Origin: Prochlorococcus marinus str. MIT 9314
GTDB lineage: Bacteria; Cyanobacteriota; Cyanobacteriia; PCC-6307; Cyanobiaceae
Length of the DNA stretch: 64,000 bases
NCBI RefSeq assembly: GCF_000760035.1
Contig: NZ_JNAO01000013.1
Span: forward strand, 62,001-126,000
Direction: 5' to 3'
Position 1 is the stretch's first letter, and every line of letters starts with the position of its first letter. Below are positions 1-7,733 of this stretch, piece by piece. The notes beneath the pieces were generated by a model that did no database searches, had not been told where the DNA came from, and was given only the letters and a program-made list of their open reading frames with translations. The position numbers and the translations under genes are program-made.

Positions 1-24
1 TTTTATAGTAAAAAATTTTTTTTA

Positions 25-261
25 ATGAACATATCTAATAATGCAGGAATTGATTCTAATGATCTTGCAAAGAGAGGTGAGAGCTTGATAAGAAAATCAA
101 CTAATAGATATTTAACTACAGTGAAAATTGCTTTCAGGGCTAAACAAAGACGTTTTGATGATTTTGATGGCTTATTAGAGGAGTCAACTATTAAACCCGT
201 TCAAAGGTCAATTATTGAACTAAGTGATGAACAAGATCAACCAGATTTACTTCCAGGCTAA
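25..261 (+). CDS. rpoZ: RNA polymerase omega subunit
   Basis: 78-residue omega subunit of cytoplasmic DNA-directed RNA polymerase, which helps assemble and stabilise beta-prime. The sequence has the compact cyanobacterial omega pattern: a basic helical segment with [18 protein letters not shown]-like composition (about residues 25-43), then an acidic tail ending DLLPG. ATG start; the next gene begins two bases after its stop, so the two are probably co-transcribed. This is a conserved core gene and marks the left border of the accessory region. Confidence rests on recognition of the picocyanobacterial omega sequence. Confidence 0.93.
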   Translation: MNISNNAGIDSNDLAKRGESLIRKSTNRYLTTVKIAFRAKQRRFDDFDGLLEESTIKPVQRSIIELSDEQDQPDLLPG

Positions 262-263
262 TT

Positions 264-635
264 TTGGTAAAAGACCAAAGAAGATGGAGATTACTTAGAG
301 ATTTTAAAAAAGGCAAATTTTGCTTTTTGATCGGTGTTGATAATTGGTCAATCGAATTACAAAAAAGTGAATTTTATTCACTTTACCTTCTACTCTTAAA
401 AATTAATGAACAATTTTTAGTTATCAAGGATCAACTAATGGATGAAGAATTCATTACTTTAGAATTAGAAAGACTTCCTTGGTATATTCAGTTAGAGGGG
501 AAAAAGAATGAATGGAGTTTAAGGTTTGTTTTTGAAAGCCAAGACCAAACTAGATCCTTCGAGATGTATTGGCCGATACCAATAGCACAAAATTTATTTT
601 ATGAAATAAAAAACATGTGGGAATCAATGGATTAA
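264..635 (+). CDS. DUF1818 family protein
   Basis: 123-residue cyanobacterial protein of unknown function matching the DUF1818 pattern: an early W-R-L-L-R-D segment, a central LPWYIQLEG block (about residues 72-80) and a C-terminal RSFEMYWPIP block. No signal peptide or membrane segment, so probably cytoplasmic. The start is TTG, two bases after the rpoZ stop; no better in-frame start exists before the conserved N-terminal block. Likely an rpoZ operon partner. Confidence 0.8.
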   Translation: MVKDQRRWRLLRDFKKGKFCFLIGVDNWSIELQKSEFYSLYLLLLKINEQFLVIKDQLMDEEFITLELERLPWYIQLEGKKNEWSLRFVFESQDQTRSFEMYWPIPIAQNLFYEIKNMWESMD

Positions 636-698
636 AAGATAAATAAAATTGGAAATTTTAGAAAAAATTTCCCCTTCCCAAAAAAAATTTTTCACAAC

Positions 699-751
699 TT
701 TTCCACAGTTATTAATAAAAAAATATCTGTTTATCTAAAGCATGTGGAAAA
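699..751. promoter_or_regulatory. Inverted pair of DnaA-box-like 9-mers
   Basis: The gene-free stretch 636-949 is extremely AT-rich. It contains TTTTCCACA at 699-707 and its exact reverse complement TGTGGAAAA at 743-751. TTTTCCACA is, as I recall, a known form of the cyanobacterial DnaA box. Two opposed copies 44 bp apart could be a DnaA-regulated promoter or a titration site. No dnaA or dnaN lies next to it, so an origin is not supported. No other gene is visible in the gap. Confidence 0.4.
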
Positions 752-949
752 CTTCTGATTTTAAGCAAATCTTTATATTTAAATAAGATTTAAATTTACA
801 AAATTGATTTTCATGACTTCCCACTTTATAACTAAATTCTTATTATTCTACAAAATGAGACTGTCTCTTAATAATGCTTGTTGACGATTCAGTAATTTTG
901 GAGAAAACTACATCTTGTAGATTTAAATTTCAATAAAGTTTTTTCCAAT

Positions 950-1201
950 ATGCAAGAGTTAAATTACGAAGAAAATTCAAAAGTATTAAATCATAAAGAT
1001 GAAGTCATAAGTTTCAAATGTGAACTTCAAGAAAATCTTCAAAAGGCTATGAAAGAATTCGTTGAGGAGCATCCTAACTGGGATCAATACAGAATACTAC
1101 AAGCTGCGATAGCAGGATTTTTAATGCAAAAAGGATTTCAAAATAGGGATTTAACGAGACTTTATATTGGCAATATGTTTTCGATGAATTTTAAGGATTA
1201 A
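950..1201 (+). CDS. DUF2811 family protein
   Basis: 83-residue conserved cyanobacterial protein. After a variable 20-residue head it has the DUF2811 core: SFKCEL, LQKAMKEFVEEHPNWDQYR, then AAIAGFLMQKG and a final LYIGNMF (about residues 22-78). Function unknown; no signal peptide or membrane span. It converges with the EVE gene, with five bases between the two stops. Confidence 0.8.
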   Translation: MQELNYEENSKVLNHKDEVISFKCELQENLQKAMKEFVEEHPNWDQYRILQAAIAGFLMQKGFQNRDLTRLYIGNMFSMNFKD

Positions 1202-1206
1202 AAATT

Positions 1207-1665
1207 TTAAATTTTTTCTAATAGTATTTTTGCAATGTCATTTCTGACAGGTAATATAGATAACCTATTCCCTTTTTTTACGACTAATAACTCATCCTCA
1301 TTAAATAAAATCTTTAATTCAGGTAAACTTAAAATCTTATCTGACTTAAATTTATATTCTACTTTTACACAATCCCACCTAGGATTATCAGGCTTCGATT
1401 TTGGATCAAAATATTTTGAATCTTGATCAAATTGAGTAGGGTCAACAATATTTAGATCTATTACCTCCATAAGTCCCACAATACCTGGGGGTTTGCAATT
1501 CGAATGATAGAAAAAAACTTTATCTCCTTTATTCATTTTTCTCATAAAATTTCGAGCTTGATAATTTCTTATTCCATCCCATAAAGTTTCACCGTCATTT
1601 TTTAAAGTATCTATGCTGTAAGCGTCAGGCTCACTTTTCATTAGCCAGTAATTAATATCAGTCAT
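1207..1665 (-). CDS. EVE domain-containing protein
   Basis: 152-residue EVE-domain protein. The family fold is related to YTH and PUA-like RNA or modified-base readers. The hallmark blocks are present: YWLMKSEP at the N-terminus (residues 6-13), WDGIRNYQARNFMR (about 29-42), GDKVFFYHSN (about 47-56) and a P-RWDCVKVE block (about 94-102). Full length for the family. The first ~12 codons and the upstream ~130 bp recur three or more times further right, so this gene is probably the parent of the repeat family. An operator-like GTGTGAAC pair lies 27-46 bases upstream of the start. Confidence 0.88.
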   Translation of the reverse strand: MTDINYWLMKSEPDAYSIDTLKNDGETLWDGIRNYQARNFMRKMNKGDKVFFYHSNCKPPGIVGLMEVIDLNIVDPTQFDQDSKYFDPKSKPDNPRWDCVKVEYKFKSDKILSLPELKILFNEDELLVVKKGNRLSILPVRNDIAKILLEKI

Positions 1666-1789
1666 ATTAATAATTTAGAAGAAAATTACAATGTGTGAAC
1701 GGTGTGTGAACAGAATATTAAAGACGTTCAATTCTAGGTTCATTATCCATCAAATTATCTATTTAGGAAAGTGAGGGTTGGTATGGGGT
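1630..1789 (+). repeat. EVE-derived direct repeat, copy A (parent)
   Basis: On the + strand this unit runs from inside the EVE 5' end (CATTAGCCAGTAATTAAT) through the start codon, an 11-bp-phased pair of GTGTGAAC (1693-1700, 1704-1711), GGTTCATTATCCATCAAAT, and a G-rich tail GGAAAGTGAGGGTTGGTATG. Copies with the same order and orientation occur at about 5053, 6714 and 10056, and a partial one at 3176. Copy D is the closest (almost unbroken identity over ~160 bp by eye). Here the unit is continuous with an intact gene; elsewhere the gene part stops after ~12 codons. Confidence 0.9.
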
Positions 1790-1865
1790 TCTTTTGACAG
1801 TTAATACTCACTATGATTAAGATGAAATCTAATAAATATTAGATATATTGAAGTGAAATTAACTA

Positions 1866-3167
1866 GTGATTAAGAGTATTAATAAAGATTTTTTTTATAA
1901 GTTATCCCCTTTTGTTTTTATAAGTTTTATTAGTTTTTTTAGTGTTGTTAATGCTGCAATGCAGATTTTCGTAAAAACGATAACGGGAAAAACTATAACC
2001 CTTGATGTGGAAGCGAACGATACTATTCAAAGTGTCAAGGTAAACATACAAGATAAAGAAGGAATAGCTCCAGACAAACAAATCTTGACCTTTGCTGGCA
2101 AACAACTTGAGGATATTAGAACTTTAAGCGACTACAACATTCAAGAAGAATCTACATTGAATTTAGTTTTAAGCACCACTCTCAGCAGAGAATGGGTGCA
2201 ACCTTATGCGGCTATGCAAAGTGTTGGATTGGGATCTATTAAAAACAATAGAGATTTAGTATTGGCAAAAGCTGGCAAATGCGATAACTCAGGATGGGTA
2301 ATTGAAAATACTGATTATTGTGTTTATACCAATGTTAAAAACACAATTGCCTCGGTTAACGGAAATAACAGTTACGGATCATATGATTATGCAAACTTTA
2401 ATACCTCAATAAATTTAGAGAAAACTATTAATGATAAATGGAAAGCTGGGATTGCTTATGGCGTTGGGTCCTCTAATTTAGATAACTTCAACTTCTCTAG
2501 TACAACAGCAAGTTTAAGTTCTACAAATACCCATTACTCATTTTATGGTGTTAAAAAAGTAAATGATAAATTCATCCTCAAAGGAATGATTGGGGGATCC
2601 GACTTTGATTACAAAGGGATTAGAACTTATTCAACCACCTCAGCATCATCTGCATACGATACTGATGGATATACAGCAGAAATAAATGGTATTTGGGATA
2701 TAAAAAAGATTATCAAAAATATGAAAACTCCAATCCGTTTTAAACCATCAGTTGGTGTTGCTTATGCAGCTCATACTCAAGATGGATTTAGTGAATCTGG
2801 AAGTGGAGATTTAATAACACTTGAAGCTAATCAAGCAGAATCTCTTCTTTTTAAAACAGGAATTAGTGTAGATAAACAAATCCTTATGGAAGGAGGAAAA
2901 TGGTTATTAGTTCCATCAATCTCCTTGAACTATGAAATGGATACTTCTGCAGACAATAATAGAGGTCTTAAAGGAGGATTAACAGGAAGCTCTGATGCAA
3001 ATACTTTGGTTTCTGCTAAAACATTTGGTAAGCATAATGGCTCTGTAAAAGTTGGAACGGATTTTGTATTAACCAAAGACTTTATGCTTAATTTAAATGC
3101 CGAATATGGATTAGGAGGAGCAGGAAATAAGCAGTCTTATGGAGGTGGTTTTAAGTGGCAATTATAA
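1866..3167 (+). CDS. Secreted ubiquitin-domain outer-membrane beta-barrel fusion
   Basis: 433 residues. Residues 1-31 are a signal peptide (basic start, long F/I/S hydrophobic core, VNAA). Residues 32-102 are a ubiquitin domain opening [15 protein letters not shown]: 56 of 71 positions match human ubiquitin by my count, recalled from memory. K6, K11, K27, K33 and K48 are kept; K29 is N, K63 is E, I44 is T, H68 is N. The LRLRGG tail is absent, so it cannot be conjugated through a C-terminal glycine. Residues ~110-433 resemble an autotransporter-type beta-barrel: alternating strands and a final strand AEYGLGG...GGGFKWQL, ending in Leu rather than Phe. Signal cleavage after NAA would expose Met1 of ubiquitin as the mature N-terminus. 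GTG start; a stop codon lies just upstream in frame. Bracketed by EVE repeat copies A and E. Function unknown; acquisition from a eukaryote or virus is an inference. Confidence 0.88.
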   Translation: MIKSINKDFFYKLSPFVFISFISFFSVVNAAMQIFVKTITGKTITLDVEANDTIQSVKVNIQDKEGIAPDKQILTFAGKQLEDIRTLSDYNIQEESTLNLVLSTTLSREWVQPYAAMQSVGLGSIKNNRDLVLAKAGKCDNSGWVIENTDYCVYTNVKNTIASVNGNNSYGSYDYANFNTSINLEKTINDKWKAGIAYGVGSSNLDNFNFSSTTASLSSTNTHYSFYGVKKVNDKFILKGMIGGSDFDYKGIRTYSTTSASSAYDTDGYTAEINGIWDIKKIIKNMKTPIRFKPSVGVAYAAHTQDGFSESGSGDLITLEANQAESLLFKTGISVDKQILMEGGKWLLVPSISLNYEMDTSADNNRGLKGGLTGSSDANTLVSAKTFGKHNGSVKVGTDFVLTKDFMLNLNAEYGLGGAGNKQSYGGGFKWQL

Positions 3168-3175
3168 TAGTTAAA

Positions 3176-3236
3176 AGTGTGGACGAAGTGTGAACAGATT
3201 ACGTATTTAGTTTCTCTGCAAACGTTCAAATCATCG
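3176..3236 (+). repeat. Partial EVE-derived repeat, copy E
   Basis: Nine bases after the ubiquitin-barrel stop lies GTGTGGAC (3177-3184) and GTGTGAAC (3188-3195), again 11 bp apart, followed by CAGATTACG and AACGTTCAAATCATC. This resembles the middle of copy A (CAGAATATTAAAGACGTTCAATTC) but lacks the EVE coding part and the G-rich tail. The rest of the gap to 3509 shows opposed TGTTCACA words (3368, 3391) but no gene. Confidence 0.55.
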
Positions 3237-3509
3237 ATTTATTTAATCTAATTTACCGTATAAAAAATATAGAAACAGATCGCTGGTTACAGATCTTTTT
3301 TTCTCTATTTATTGGAGCTAAATAAAATCCTAGTTATAGCTTGATTCTTGACCTTACTGTTCACACAGAATTGGTTATCTGTTCACATAGGGGTTATAAA
3401 CTAAGGCTATTACTAGGTTTTGTTCTCTCTCTATAGAACGATGTACCCGAAGCTCAAGCAGCTTCTGGAGCAAATATTCTGCTGTTCTCTAAAGATTTTA
3501 GAACCCTTC

Positions 3510-4142
3510 TTAATCAATAAGCGCAACCCATGAAAAGGCTGCTCCAATACCAATTAAAATTCCTGAAACTAAATTTTTATTCTTTAAAATTTTCCCAATG
3601 TGCTCTGATAAATATAGGACTATCAAGAGCAAAGATCCTTGCCCTATAAATATCCCTAAAAAGTAACTTAATAGAGGACTTTGCTCAGCACCAACAATCG
3701 CACCTCCTATCAAGTAGCCATGTAAAGAGATCATGGGTAAAAGTAATGAGCTAGGTAAAAAGCCCAAAATTATCAAACTTTCTACAACTAAGCTTAAAGA
3801 TACTAATGCTTCTGCGTAGGGAATCATAAATTCTGGCAATGATAAAAATTGCGCAACAGCACTTCCAATTAAACCAAAACCTAATAAAGGTAATATCCAT
3901 TTTTTTGGGAATCTCAATCCAATAAGACTTATTGCCAAAATAAAAAGGAGATGGTCTGGACCTAATAAGGGGTGACCAATACCTCTGATGAATCCCTGCC
4001 AAGAAGTTAATGTGGAACTTTCACCCATACCAAATGGATGATGAGCAAATACTGGATTGCAGATACTAATAAAAAACAAACATACTGGGAAGATTATTGA
4101 AGAGACTCTTAAGTTCCTATGAAAAAAATTTTTAGAATTCAT
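3510..4142 (-). CDS. HupE/UreJ family metal permease
   Basis: 210-residue membrane protein of the HupE/UreJ family (secondary nickel/cobalt permeases). A signal-type N-terminus (residues 1-33, ending NPVFA) is followed by HHPFGMG, then the family signature HPLLGPDH (about residues 56-63) and five or six hydrophobic spans ending WVALID. The frame is open 34 codons further upstream, but that part overlaps the cysteine-rich gene in another frame, so the ATG at 4142 is chosen. It lies 13 bases downstream of the metallothionein-like gene, suggesting a two-gene metal operon. Nickel is the usual substrate; zinc is possible given the neighbour and the upstream boxes. Confidence 0.8.
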   Translation of the reverse strand: MNSKNFFHRNLRVSSIIFPVCLFFISICNPVFAHHPFGMGESSTLTSWQGFIRGIGHPLLGPDHLLFILAISLIGLRFPKKWILPLLGFGLIGSAVAQFLSLPEFMIPYAEALVSLSLVVESLIILGFLPSSLLLPMISLHGYLIGGAIVGAEQSPLLSYFLGIFIGQGSLLLIVLYLSEHIGKILKNKNLVSGILIGIGAAFSWVALID

Positions 4143-4155
4143 TTTTCTATTTAAA

Positions 4156-4293
4156 TTAATGATCTTTGCATGGTGAACATTCTTCACAATCTGTACATTC
4201 GCAAGGACAAACACAACCACAACCTGGACAAACTTCGTTCTCATTTGAAATCAAAGTATTTGTTAATAGATTTTTTGTAAAAGTAATAACCAT
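4156..4293 (-). CDS. Metallothionein-like cysteine-rich protein
   Basis: 45 residues with nine cysteines packed into residues 22-42 in the pattern CPGCGC, VCPCEC, TDCEEC, SPC, followed by KDH. Dense CxC/CxxC motifs are typical of bacterial metallothioneins of the SmtA type, which bind zinc or other soft metals through thiolates, though SmtA proteins are usually ~55 residues. The first 20 residues are unrelated leader sequence. It precedes the HupE/UreJ gene by 13 bases. Three Fur/Zur-like words lie 90-230 bases upstream. Not confirmed by homology, but the cysteine pattern is very unlikely by chance. Confidence 0.75.
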   Translation of the reverse strand: MVITFTKNLLTNTLISNENEVCPGCGCVCPCECTDCEECSPCKDH

Positions 4294-4382
4294 AATTAAA
4301 AAATTTTATTCTTAAATATAAACAATATATGACAAAAAATCAATAATAGTAATAACTTATACATTTTATAAAATTTAATCAA

Positions 4383-4520
4383 GAAAACGATTATCATTTT
4401 TATTTAATTAAAAATATAATATTAAATAATATTTAAAAATGATTATCATATTCATGATTATTATTTAGTAACCATTAATAAACCTTTTAAATAATATTTT
4501 GATAATGAAAATCATATTCA
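4383..4520 (-). promoter_or_regulatory. Cluster of Fur/Zur-like boxes
   Basis: Three AT-rich near-palindromes lie upstream of the metallothionein-HupE pair: GAAAACGATTATCATTTTT (4383-4401), AAAATGATTATCATATTC (4436-4453) and TTTTGATAATGAAAATCATA (4497-4516). All contain the GATTATCA/TGATAAT half-sites of Fur-family operators; the third, TGATAATGAAAATCA, differs at two bases from TGATAATNATTATCA. With a metal-binding protein and permease downstream, Zur or Fur control is the natural reading. Which metal is sensed cannot be told from sequence. Confidence 0.55.
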
Positions 4521-4545
4521 TGTTTATTATTTAAAAAAGATAACT

Positions 4546-4626
4546 TCACTCAGCTTCTACATCAATAATTCGTTTACCTTCTAACGCATTAATCCTTTCT
4601 TCTTGTAGCTCAATAGCTTCTTTCGT
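4546..4626 (-). pseudogene. Possible C-terminal gene remnant
   Basis: An open stretch of about 26 codons reading TKEAIELQEERINALEGKR then IIDVEAE and a stop, with a TAA immediately upstream and no start codon. Its charged helical composition looks like a real protein C-terminus rather than random AT-rich sequence. The parent gene is not identified. Confidence 0.25.
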
Positions 4627-4661
4627 TTATCTATTCATATGCAAGTAGTAAGCATTTCAAT

Positions 4662-4922
4662 TTATTCAGCTGGAGTTAGTGAATAACAAATGTCTTTATA
4701 ACCATTTTCTTTATCCCACTCTTTCATCTCTGGAGTACTTGTCGCCGCAGCAAATCCTTCTAAATCCTTGACTTTAAGAATTAAGTGACTTTTATGGTCA
4801 TTTACCTTGATGAGTTCATATTCTTCGACATATTTATGTCCCTCCTTTTCATGGAAATCTGCTACAAATTTATCAAAATCTTCAAAAGAACAATCAAAAG
4901 TAGAAACTATTAAGGTATTCAT
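4662..4922 (-). CDS. Hypothetical protein, 86 aa
   Basis: 86 residues, no signal peptide or membrane span. Alternating beta-type segments (NTLIVSTFDCSFEDF, HLILKVKDLEGF) suggest a small alpha/beta ferredoxin-like or dabb-like fold, as in other short cyanobacterial proteins; this is only an impression. ATG start. Lies between the metal genes and repeat copy B. I do not recognise the family. Confidence 0.6.
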   Translation of the reverse strand: MNTLIVSTFDCSFEDFDKFVADFHEKEGHKYVEEYELIKVNDHKSHLILKVKDLEGFAAATSTPEMKEWDKENGYKDICYSLTPAE

Positions 4923-5052
4923 AAAAAAAGGGTTTTATTCATTCATCTTAGATCGCCTGTCAATCAATAAAAAGTTCGAATGAGGTTCGAATAGAATTTT
5001 TGATAAAAAATAAAAACCTTGATATGACTAGTAAAATGCATCTTGCTCCTAT

Positions 5053-5201
5053 TTCATTAGCCAGTAGTTTATTTGAGTCATATCAAGGGGTTTGGAGAAT
5101 ATTGCAAAGTGTGGATAGTGTGTGGATGGAATAGTTTATACACCCTTTTATTAACCTATTATCCATCAATCTTTCTATTTAGGAAAGTGGTGGTATAGGG
5201 T
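5053..5201 (+). repeat. EVE-derived direct repeat, copy B
   Basis: Diverged copy in the same order as copy A: TTCATTAGCCAGTAGTTTAT, GAGTCATATC, the phased pair GTGTGGAT (5109-5116 and 5120-5127), CTATTATCCATCAATC, TTTCTATTTAGGAAAGTGG and TGGTATAGGG. The EVE-coding portion is limited to the first dozen codons and is not attached to a gene. It separates the metal-gene cassette from the secreted-protein cassette. Confidence 0.8.
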
Positions 5202-5312
5202 AACTCCTTCGCCATGTGTATATGTGAACCTATAGAGGAATTTATAATATTTTTTTTCGGAATTTTGTAGGGGTTATGAATAATTACCAGTACTTAGGGA
5301 TTTATTTAATTA

Positions 5313-6248
5313 TTAAAAGTTACATCCATCGTTAAGAATTTCTTTCTTTATACCACTTGCATAGTTCCAATCACCCCACTGGTCATAAACATAAAAACTA
5401 ATTTTATTTTGATCACAAAGAACGTTCACTGTATCATATCCCTGATTAGACGCATTATAAATTCGGGTGGCATATTGATCACTGGTGTCTGTTTCATACC
5501 ACCCATTGATATTGACCCATAGATTTTTAGAATATTGCTTCCAACCATTTGCTTTTATTACATTAACAATTTCTGGATCTCCTTTTTTGTCGCTGCATAA
5601 ATCGCTCATTATCCTAGATTTATATTCATTTTTTGGAGTGAACCATTTTTCTTTGTAAGGAAATTTACTTAAAAATTTTCTTCTGCTGCAATCTACATCG
5701 AATATTTCAATAACAGGGTCAACAGTAACATTGCTCTCAATTTTGATTTCGTAATGTACAAAACCATTATTGCTTAAATACTCGGAGTCTAATGTGATAC
5801 CACCCCAATAAGCATTGAAATCGCCATATTTTCTCCATTGACTGCCAACTTTATTGGAAGAATCAGTTTTATTTGAAGAACAAACAAAATTGATAACATC
5901 AAATTCTGGCGAAGCTGAAGGTTCTTTTAAATTTATTTGCGTACCCAATAGACCCTTTTCACAATCAACTGTCCAACCAGTACCAATAAGCTTTTTGTCA
6001 CGGTTATTAAACCCATTTTTGTCTAATCCAATTACATCAAGATTAAAATATCTAAAATTTCCTCTTTCAACTAAAGACCTAACATCAATAAAATAACCGA
6101 ATCCACAAAAATTATCTTTTGTACACATTTCATAAGCCAAAGTTCCTGGGATAGGGGCAAACATTGATTGACCAACCTTTGTCCATGTTTCTTCTGCTTT
6201 TACCTCGGGGATAAAAAATAATAATAAAAGTATGAGAAATTTCTTCAC
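5313..6248 (-). CDS. Secreted repeat protein, 311 aa
   Basis: Signal peptide at residues 1-18 (MKKFLILLLLFFIPEVKA). The mature part holds three loosely repeated beta-rich units, each opening with a W-x-K/Q-Y/V-G/S segment (WTKVGQ near 21, WRKYGDFNAYWGG near 138, WKQYSKNLWVNINGWYE near 237), followed by an aromatic-acidic strand and a cysteine-containing strand (TVDCEKG, FDVDCSRR, NVLCDQN). This layout recalls the surface-adhesin E type domain; that family name is tentative. Starts inside the stop of the upstream 110-aa gene (four-base overlap), so the two are co-translated. Periplasmic or surface location inferred. Confidence 0.65.
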   Translation of the reverse strand: MKKFLILLLLFFIPEVKAEETWTKVGQSMFAPIPGTLAYEMCTKDNFCGFGYFIDVRSLVERGNFRYFNLDVIGLDKNGFNNRDKKLIGTGWTVDCEKGLLGTQINLKEPSASPEFDVINFVCSSNKTDSSNKVGSQWRKYGDFNAYWGGITLDSEYLSNNGFVHYEIKIESNVTVDPVIEIFDVDCSRRKFLSKFPYKEKWFTPKNEYKSRIMSDLCSDKKGDPEIVNVIKANGWKQYSKNLWVNINGWYETDTSDQYATRIYNASNQGYDTVNVLCDQNKISFYVYDQWGDWNYASGIKKEILNDGCNF

Positions 6249-6577
6249 ATCAAAATCTCGGTAATTTGAATCACGAAACTTTCCTCTTGAAGAACTCTTT
6301 GATTAGTGCAATTATTTCCAAGCTTGTTTGCAATTAATTTCCCTGCTTTTCTAACATTATCTTTATACAAAAGATCGATATCATATCCTTTTTTCAGCAT
6401 TAAATTTTCTACGTTTAAAACGAAAGATTGTTTTGTTAATTTACCTTGCCTTAAAAAACATAAATTCGCACCAAGTATTGATGCTCCATAAGCTTTTTGA
6501 GTCATCATAGAAGACTCAGCGCTAACAGCAGTAGGTAAAGCAAGAGCAGCTATTAGTGGGATTAGAAGCCTTCTCAA
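6245..6577 (-). CDS. Secreted hypothetical protein, 110 aa
   Basis: Signal peptide MRRLLIPLIAALALPTAVSA (residues 1-20) and a mature part with two cysteines (CFLRQGK near 40, NNCTNQR near 89) and several Lys residues. The signal peptide type is common in small secreted picocyanobacterial proteins. Overlaps the 311-aa gene by four bases (ATGA). An operator-like GTGTGGAC pair lies ~104 bases upstream at 6681-6699. Function unknown. Confidence 0.65.
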   Translation of the reverse strand: MRRLLIPLIAALALPTAVSAESSMMTQKAYGASILGANLCFLRQGKLTKQSFVLNVENLMLKKGYDIDLLYKDNVRKAGKLIANKLGNNCTNQRVLQEESFVIQITEILM

Positions 6578-6680
6578 AACAAAGAGTTAATTATCAGGCA
6601 TAATAGTGAATATTTTTATTTGGGACAATTTTTTATTAAGGTATTAGGTCTAGAAAAATTGAATTACTTAAAGGAAAAAA

Positions 6681-6902
6681 GTGTGGACGAGGTGTGGACG
6701 GAATTTGTTTGATTTTTGAGATCCATTGCTATGACTACTGGCACATAGTTCATTAGCCAGTAATTTATTTCAGTCATATCAAAGGATTTGGAGAGAGTTG
6801 CAAATCGTGAACGAATCGTGAATGTAATATCATACTATTCACTTTTATATATTTATTATCCTGCAAAATTTCAATTTAGGAAAGTAATGGGTGGCATGGG
6901 GG
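6681..6902 (+). repeat. EVE-derived direct repeat, copy C with extra operator pair
   Basis: Begins with a phased pair GTGTGGAC (6681-6688, 6692-6699). Then comes TTTTTGAGATCCATTGCTA (from 6714), which is shared only with copy D, the EVE 5' fragment TTCATTAGCCAGTAATTTAT (6749), a second pair TCGTGAAC/TCGTGAAT (6805-6812, 6816-6823), TTATTATCCTGCAAAAT and the tail TTTAGGAAAGTAATGGGTGG (to about 6902). The presence of two operator pairs around one EVE fragment, as in copy D, suggests a composite junction. Confidence 0.8.
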
Positions 6903-6958
6903 TGTATAAAGGACCGTGCTGCATCGTATATATGATCTGATACATTTCTGTTAAAAGT

Positions 6959-7108
6959 TTACGGGTACAACCTTTCAATAGCTTCTTTCTGTTCTTGCTT
7001 TTTTATGTCTTCAGCATCTAAAACAGGGCACGAGTTTTGATTTAGTGATAAGAGGAAAGTGCTTTTTTGGAATAGTTTGAAAAGTGGTGTAAGTAATAAG
7101 TTTTTCAT
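6959..7108 (-). CDS. Small hypothetical protein, 49 aa
   Basis: ATG start one base after the stop of the upstream 61-aa gene. N-terminal hydrophobic segment (KNLLLTPLFKLF...TFLLSL) and a charged C-terminus ending EAIERLYP. Likely a small membrane-associated protein. No family recognised. The spacing makes a two-gene unit probable. Confidence 0.45.
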   Translation of the reverse strand: MKNLLLTPLFKLFQKSTFLLSLNQNSCPVLDAEDIKKQEQKEAIERLYP

Positions 7109-7294
7109 TTATTCCCAAGTTTTCATATCAGAGAAGTCGCTTGCTATTGCATGAAGCATCCCTCCTACAAATGATCTAGGGCAACCAAGTTTGTTAACTA
7201 AAACTTCTGATTGTTTTTTGATATCTTCCCAAGTAGGTCTGATATCCTCATTGATTTGTTTAAGGCTAGGTTTAAATTCTTCTGAATCATTCAT
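7109..7294 (-). CDS. Hypothetical protein, 61 aa
   Basis: Soluble, acidic 61-residue protein (PTWEDIKKQSEVLVNKLG, then CPRSFVGGMLHAIASDF). ATG start; adjacent 49-aa gene follows by one base. No known domain. Probably one of the short lineage-specific proteins typical of Prochlorococcus islands. Confidence 0.5.
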   Translation of the reverse strand: MNDSEEFKPSLKQINEDIRPTWEDIKKQSEVLVNKLGCPRSFVGGMLHAIASDFSDMKTWE

Positions 7295-7376
7295 ATTAAT
7301 TAAAAGGTATTAACTTATTAAAATTCAAATGATAGTAAAGAAAATCTCATTTATTTAAATAAATATTCAATAAAAA

Positions 7377-7532
7377 TTACAAAATAAATTCTTTAGAAAT
7401 TATTCTAAGCTGATTTAAATTCAGATTATTTAAATAATTATTTGCAATCAATTTTTCCTCATTAATTTCGAGATTTTTAATCTCAGAAATAATGCTATTA
7501 GATATTAAATCAATTAAATGTTCTTTATCCAT
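7377..7532 (-). CDS. Small protein, 51 aa (MDK-HLI family, copy 1)
   Basis: 51 residues beginning MDKEHLIDLISNSII and ending LNLNQLRIISKEFIL. A paralogue of the same length sits at 32272-32427 (MDKDHLIELISNSLL ... LNLDQLRTMSKEFIL): both ends are nearly identical and the middle has diverged, which argues that both are translated. Helical, no membrane span. Function unknown. Confidence 0.6.
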   Translation of the reverse strand: MDKEHLIDLISNSIISEIKNLEINEEKLIANNYLNNLNLNQLRIISKEFIL

Positions 7533-7733
7533 GACTTATATATATACCCAAAACAAACATTAATTATTTAAAGTCTTCAACTCAACATATAAGTAAAAAT
7601 ACCCAGATAAATATAAAACTTATAGGTTTGCTAAATCACTTTAGATGATTGGTATAGGGTGCACACGAATTATCAGCTACTCACACTTGAGCTTTTTATG
7701 TAACATAATAAGTTCACATAAAGTAACAATTAA

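Noticed and set aside
636-949. Chromosomal origin of replication
   Set aside because: Only two DnaA-type boxes, no dnaN or dnaA neighbour and no visible array of boxes; called a regulatory pair only.
1866-3167. Ubiquitin part as contamination from eukaryotic DNA
   Set aside because: It is in frame with a bacterial signal peptide and barrel, has AT-rich codons like the region, and has lost the diglycine tail, none of which fits a stray eukaryotic fragment.
4143-4244. 34-residue N-terminal extension of the HupE/UreJ frame
   Set aside because: It overlaps the cysteine-rich gene in another frame, and the shorter form starts with a proper signal peptide.
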